Assembly: GCF_000224145.3 (NCBI RefSeq)
Contig: NW_004190384.2
Coordinates: forward strand, 479,333-543,332
Direction of reading: 5' to 3'
Length of the DNA stretch: 64,000 bases
Source of the DNA: Ciona intestinalis
Lineage: Eukaryota > Chordata > Ascidiacea > Phlebobranchia > Cionidae
Under the pieces are notes generated by a model that worked only from the letters and a program-made list of their open reading frames with translations, was not told the DNA's origin and made no database searches. Positions within the stretch are counted from its first letter, which is position 1, and each line of letters starts with the position of its first letter. A program made the position numbers and the translations under genes. This document shows positions 57,914-64,000 of this stretch, in pieces.

Positions 57914-60900
57914 TCAATCCCACAGTTTGATCTGACTATCCCAGCCACAAGTTATCAGTTTAGAGGTTTCATGTGGATGCCAAACACAACCAATACAAAC
58001 ACTCTCGTGAGCTTGAAACTTGCTGTACATTCGAGTAGTTTTCCAATCCCAAATAAAAACTTTACCATCTCCATCTCCAGAGGCAACATATGACATATCG
58101 GGAGAAAATGTCATTTGGCAAGCGTAACCTGCAACCTGTGATTGTACGCGTTAAATATAACATGCATAAAGTAGAAAATTGTTTTTAACAACAAAGTTAC
58201 ATACATGGTAACTTGTAAGCTGGCAAGAGGTGTATGAAATAGAATGTTATAACAACTGTCGTTGCCCCGCCATGCGAGGATAAATAAGTTACATTCAAGT
58301 GTCATAGCACAGAGGCTAGGCGGCTAGCGCAACAAAAGTTTTTGTTATCACCATTGTGGGCAAGTTCCTTATAGGAAAAGACACTCAACCTTAATTGCTC
58401 CAAATACCAATGGGGCGTACAAAACTTATTGAGGAAAACTACATATAAACCTAAGGTGTAAATAAATAGTTTTTAAACATTTGAAATAAAAACTGATCAT
58501 ATTTATATTGAAACGCAAACATACGAACATACAAACCATATGCCCTTTGAAAATTTTCTTTCTTTTGAGTCGAAACCTTCCTTGAACGTCGAATATCATG
58601 ATCTGGTTGTCCAGAGATTGACAACCAAGCCATTTCTCATTAGGTGAGAGGGTGACCGATGGCATGGAGTGCATGGTGGGATCAGCGATGTATTTAAAAT
58701 CAACTGGTATGTCCCTGGATTCAATAAGAAGATGGTTAGTTGTCAAAAATTAGAAAAAAATATTTAATTTTTTTTTTATAAATGTTATGATTAAATTGTA
58801 TTTTTATTTTGCCGGTGGCCATGGCAACAGCTAGCGTGCCGGCTTCTATCAGAAGAGGTTATGGGTTCAAGACTTGTCGCCGGTACTGTTGTGGGCGTAT
58901 GTGTCCCTAGGTAACACACAATTGCTGTAACCAAGTGGTTCCTTATGGGTTTTCCAAATTGTCAGACATACATTACAAAAGTCCCCAAAAATAATTACCT
59001 AGTACACGTGGTAACTCGTAAACGGGCACGAGGTGTATAAAACAGAACACCCGTGTTATAACGACTGTCGTTGCCCCGCCATGCGAGGATAAATAAGTTA
59101 CACACGTGGTAACTCGTGAGCGGGCACGAGGTGTATAAAACAGAACACCCGTGTTATAGCGACTGTCGTTGCCGCGCCATGCAAGGATAAATAAGTTACA
59201 CTCACTTACAGTGCAAATTGTAAGTAAACCTTAATTGGGTGACAATTGGATTTACTATGAAAAAAAAAAAAAAAATTGTTTAAACAAAAAATAAAAAGGT
59301 TTGCCTGCTTAAACTTACCATTCCCAAACCCTGAGACTCTTGTCATCAGAAGTTGAAACAAACTTTGTATTATTGTCGACAAATGTTATCGTGTTCACTG
59401 CACCCAAGTGTCTGTCGTATTCTTGTACAATATCTTTGGACCGGGAATCCCACTGTTTAATATTTTGATGATTAATGGTTATAAATAAATCAGTTAAACT
59501 GCGGCCCTTATAGTGCTTATTAAGTTGAACGACTATCATAACCAAATTACACCCAGTCAAGATATAAAAAAAGTTCCCAACAAAAATTATTTTCAACAAA
59601 ATATATTCTGTGAGATATTTCTTCTAAAAAATAAACCTCGCTAAAATTGGTTGTTTTGTAACCCAAAACGTATTCAAAATATATTAACTGTTGCGACCGG
59701 GCATACAAACTTGAATACAGCTGTCTTTTTACATGTTGTATCCTGGCCATGTGTGTTGTTATCCCAGTTTTTTAAAAACAAAAGTGATGTAGAAATTGAA
59801 AACAGGTAATACAGCTTTTACCCTCCTGTTAAGTGTCCATAAAAACATACACAGAGAAATAAAAAAGTATTTGACAGTTTTCCAATATTTCACTCTTAAC
59901 ATAGTCACCCAAATATTTTCAAAAATTAAAAAAATTGGGAACTAATATATACACTTAAATATGTTTAATTGATAATTTACCGTCACAATCTTTTTGTCTG
60001 ACAATCCCGCTACAAATAGATGTTGTTTATTTTCATCTGGATTGAATTTTACACAATATGGAATTTTCTTGTTTGAAAAACGTGATATACATTGGCCTGA
60101 AACACAAATTAAAAAACTTATATTTTCTAAACAAATGTTTCACATAATATATCATAGATTTGTTTTAGGGTTGGAAAATTAAAGCAAAACCACCGGCATA
60201 GATCTACTGCACTATATTTACAAATATAATAAATGAATGTTACGTCTTATTCATGAGTGGTGACTAGCGGGGCAACGACAGTCGTTATAACATGTGTTCT
60301 GTTTCATACACCCCGTGCTCGTTTATGAGTTAGTAACTCGTAAGCTTTTTATTTTTTAATTGTATGGCAACCCACTGGGTCAACTGTGTACAGCTTTAAA
60401 CTTGCTACCTCTTGGTTACAGATTTGTTTAAAATATGAAAAACAATAATGGAGACTTTGTGCAATTATGGCCTGACTATGGTTAGGTTTATAATAAAGAA
60501 ACAAACAGTTGCAAATATGACAATAAATACAACAAAACACTTGTGTTATAATAATAACTACCCTGTTCTCCTGCTTTGAAAAGACAAAAAATTATTATTT
60601 TAAATAATTAGTAATAAAAAACTTGTTAAATTAAATTGTACCGGTCTCAGTGTCCCATAGTTTAATATATCTGTCGTACGCAGCTGATAAAAACTTTGAC
60701 CCATCATTGTTGAAACTTGATTCTCGAACAGCTTTTCCGTGCCCACTAAACGTTCGTAACAATCGACGTTTGTTGTAAACTTCCCATAACTAGAACAAAC
60801 AACAATAATATGATTAATATAACTTACTTTCAAAAAAAATTTTTTTTTTTTTTTTTTAAAATTTTTGTTTGGCTATTATTTATTTGAAATATAGCTATAA

Positions 60901-63713
60901 GAGCTTTAAGGAAAACCTTTATGATGTAACAATTTAGTGTTGATTTATGAAACATCTGAAACACTAAATTGCAGTTCAAGAAATTCAACTTGTCTAAACT
61001 TCAAACAGCAGTATGATAACATGACCGCTAATAAACGGTCATGCTATGACAGCCATGTTTTTTTAAGATGCAATATCATATTTATGACCTCAAAAGTGTT
61101 AATATATATATTTTTAAACAATCCAAATCTGGTACGAGCGTTTACCACCACAACGCTTCAGCAGTTTCTTAATATTGTAGTCAATTTTATAAACTGTAAT
61201 AAACCTTAACAGTTAACAATATAAAGTAGCAGATAAAAGTGCCAAAAAAATTGATTGTAATATTTACTGATTTATGCAGTGGAAACAAAGTTGGCACCCA
61301 AGGTTTGAAACCTCTGTCTCACAGTTTCTATCCAATAAAACTCACTTTGACTTTACAATCCATCGAAGAGGAAAGCAATAGGTGACCTGACTTCGGAAAA
61401 AGTTTAATGCTCGATACTGCCTTCGTGTGACCACTCCATGTATGAATAAGTCGCTTGGGTAGATAGCATTTATCGGGAGGCATACTTGATTTAAGGTTGA
61501 CGCCAACATCTTGTGGAATATGAAGATATGAACGACCCTGTTATTGTATGTGTAGGTTAAAAGTTTGCCAGAAAAGTGGTGTTGAAGTATAAACAAATAA
61601 AAATAGAAAATAAAGGTAAAAAATATAAGTGGAGACAACTTGAACTTGCATTTCATGTAACCATGTTAGGCTCCTATGGTTCTTAAATTAATTAATTAAT
61701 CAGTTCAGAACCATTTTGTTTTAAGCTGTATTTTCTTAAAGGTTTTTTAAACCTTTTAAATCATGACTTTATATGGTTTTAGTTTTGAAACTGGAACGTT
61801 TAAGATTTAATGTTGATTGTTGAGTAATTGCATTTTCTTACTTGATAATCGTGGGGATCTTGAACGTGTAACGTCGTTTTCTCTTCAACAAACTTTTCTT
61901 CAGCTGGTTTTCCTTTCTTTTGTCGCTTGGCTGTCATCTCATCAAGTTCTTTCTGTGTTTCCTGGAAAGCAGTTTCGTAATCTTTTAATTTTACATAAAT
62001 GTAAAATTCCAAACTTTTTTCCCAAAAAAGAAAAAAAGGAGAATTAGTAGAAAAATAAATGCAATTAAAAATACCCATAGAATACACTATAAACCTCATA
62101 TTGAGTGTTTGTATCTCTTCAAACAAAGTCACATGAAGATGAGAATAATTAAATCAGCAAAACGAATGACACAACATAGTAAACATACCTCATCCGGTTT
62201 AGCTATTTTCTGTTCATCAACGAAACCCCCCCATGGTCCGAGGAAACCTTCGATATCCGCAGCGTCATTCTGTCGAATCCGTTTCCTTTTATCTTCAGGA
62301 CGAGCCTTGATCTTCTCAAACACAGTTTTTGCATCAGAAGGATCAACTTGTTTGGGTTCCTTGGGTGGTTTGTCCTCGTCAGGGTCATGGTCAAAATCAA
62401 CATTCGAAACTAAAAAGTTGAATGAATGTAAAAATTAGAAACTAAATAGTTTAAGGTAAATCAATTAGTATCATAAGACAATAGAAAGGTCAATTAAAAC
62501 AGTTTAAAAACAGAGTTTTATTTATATTGTGGGAAAAAATGTAAGTTCACCAACATGGTTACGTATACAATAAGTAGTAAACGTGCACGGGTTGTGTGGT
62601 ACACAACACCCATGTTATAACCATTGACCCTGTGTAATATGAACTACATTGGCTGTTGAGCAGCTTTGATAAGATCTATAAAAATAGACTCACCGACAAT
62701 TTTGTCTCCAGCCTCCGTTTCATCATTTGATGGATCTACAGCATAACCTGTGTATATGTTTCAATTCATTTATTAGGTTTTTTTTATAATAAAGTTACTC
62801 AAAACAATTCTGCACAAAAAAACACGTTTTTTCAAAAATGTATGGAAAGTAATCAATCTTTTGCATTCCTGATTTTGGTAATTATAATTTCTATGTAAAA
62901 TAATTCAATGTAAACCAACCATAGCTGTGGAAAGTTCTTCGTTGATTTTCAAATGTGAAGTGGTTGAAATGCGCTTCTTGTACAAACCCTGCAAGCGTAT
63001 TTTTCTGCGCCAACTGTTGTTTTGTTTTGAATGGATTAGCAGGTCCCTTCATTGGAAGAAATAGAAAAAACATTATTTGTCAGCAAATGTTTCGCTGGTA
63101 ATTTAAAATGCTTCAGATTTATCGGCATTGCAATAGGACAACTTTAATTTAGCTCTTTGCGACCGACTAAGTTCAGTAATAAGTATTGCACAGAACTTAG
63201 TCGACCGACTAAAATACACTAACTAACTTTAGTCGGTAACCGAGATCCCGGCGTATTTTCTTACTGCAAACCGATAATCTGTATGATTGGGCTATCAGTA
63301 ATTGCAGGCAAAGGTGAAAATCTTGGGTGGGGTAGGGTATGCAAGCCTAATATTATATAAATACAACAAATATATAATAAAATATATATAAATATATTCG
63401 CATGTTTATAAAGTAACGCAATTAATAGCTCTTCATGGTTTTTGTCTTCAAAACCAAAATTTATTTTGTTTTCTTGCCACGGTAACAAAGGGCAGAAAAG
63501 TTAAGAAAAGCAAAAACACAGCTAGTATAGTATTGGGAAAACAACAATGGTTACAACAAACTTATGCATGAAACAAAATCCCAAAATTACACACAAATTG
63601 ATAAATTTGATTTCATTCACCTGTTCAGGGGCGTGCATCTCTTCATATGTTGGGTTAAACATCACCATCTTGTTTTCAACATGGTCAATTACGTTTACAG
63701 AATGAACATCTTT
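57914..63713 (-). CDS. CDC40: Pre-mRNA-processing factor 17 (CDC40), N-terminal exon missing
   Basis: WD40 splicing factor needed for the second catalytic step in the spliceosome, nuclear. Eleven exons in the window: 63713-63621, 63046-62920, 62747-62694, 62409-62189, 61961-61842, 61537-61346, 60789-60642, 60096-59981, 59452-59319, 58714-58537, 58135-57914; 1605 nt, all phases agree, 534 residues (human 579, so about 40 N-terminal residues lie upstream of the window). Recognised by [69 protein letters not shown] and the WD40 repeats ending [14 protein letters not shown] and IKLWD. Convergent with the Lys-rich gene, 290 bp apart. Poly(A) signal AATAAA (minus) at 57754-57759. Confidence 0.96.
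58815..59205 (+). repeat. SINE with duplicated tail, in a CDC40 intron
   Basis: Head and body at 58815-58985, then the roughly 97-bp tail unit twice in tandem: about 59005-59103 and 59104-59204, differing at only a few bases. A separate tail lies at 58190-58300. Confidence 0.85.
63161..63237. repeat. Pair of adjacent hairpins in a CDC40 intron
   Basis: gaccgactaagttc pairs with gaacttagtcgacc across an 18-base loop (63161-63206), and ccgactaaa pairs with tttagtcgg just after it (63207-63237). The arms of both hairpins share the core CCGACTAA. Confidence 0.75.
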
Positions 63714-64000
63714 CTAAGATACAAGAGGGAAGATAAAACAAGAGTAAACAGACATTATTTTACAATATTAGGTAGAAGGGTCTCTAATGACAGCATGGTA
63801 TCTTCCTTCTAAGCAACACATTTAGGCATTTTCAAAGTAAATTTTTGATATGATCGCCTAGCTTTAAAAAATTAAACAGTGGTTATTAGAGTTAATATTT
63901 TAAACCAAAATTTTTCATGATTACCAGCTATGCTAAGAGCTTGGTGAAGTTAACATGGTCCAACTGTTGCTTTATTTTTGATTTACCGATATGATTACGT
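63714..64000. other. CDC40 first intron or upstream flank
   Basis: Must lie upstream of the first CDC40 exon seen. I found no exon resembling the N-terminus of the protein here. Confidence 0.5.

Noticed and set aside
1-64000. CRISPR arrays, bacterial operons or phage genes
   Set aside because: Everything recognised is metazoan with spliceosomal introns; repeats are interspersed SINEs and MITEs, not regularly spaced arrays.

Overview
This window is animal nuclear DNA from a solitary ascidian, most likely Ciona (intestinalis/robusta). The evidence is AT-rich sequence, genes cut into many small exons with GT-AG introns, animal proteins (angiotensin-converting enzyme, TM6SF, Hsc70, CDC40), and two dense short repeat families that fit my memory of the Ciona SINE Cics-1 and the Ciona MITE Cimi-1. 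Three N-runs mark assembly gaps (26366-26599, 36939-36987, 42667-42670). Exon models were built by hand from splice consensus, reading-frame phase and family similarity, so boundaries may be a few bases off.

Layout. 1-2848 (+): 3' end of an unidentified gene, three phase-compatible exons. 4039-19968 (-): a 28-exon, two-lobe angiotensin-converting enzyme of about 1240 residues, both zinc sites intact, ending in a short hydrophobic tail that looks like a GPI signal. 21311-23150 (-): a two-exon seven-pass membrane protein. 25172-29674 (-): a seven-exon TM6SF-family protein, 381 residues. 31217-31854 (-): 3' part of an unidentified helical, TPR-like protein. 32.3-39.9 kb: a transposon cluster, namely a Harbinger scrap, two halves of a hAT-type transposase, and between them a decayed, partly duplicated transposase of another family. 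40116-41335 (-): an intact seven-exon Myb/SANT-like DNA-binding protein. 45027-49452 (+): an 11-exon constitutive Hsp70 (HSPA8 type) with heat-shock-element, CRE-like and CCAAT motifs upstream. 50067-51114 and 53432-54872 (+): two further members of the seven-pass family, with the same two-exon, phase-1 architecture as the one at 21-23 kb. 56160-57623 (+): a small Cys-rich, Lys-tailed protein. 57914-63713 (-): CDC40/PRP17, a WD40 splicing factor whose N-terminal exon lies outside the window.

The genes do not form a pathway. ACE is a secreted or surface peptidase, TM6SF is an endomembrane lipid-metabolism type protein, Hsc70 a cytosolic chaperone, CDC40 a nuclear splicing factor. The two most notable items are the two-lobe, possibly GPI-anchored ACE in a non-vertebrate chordate and the dispersed trio of divergent seven-pass receptor-like proteins I cannot assign to a named family. 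About 20 MITE copies or relics and more than 30 SINE pieces fill introns and spacers.
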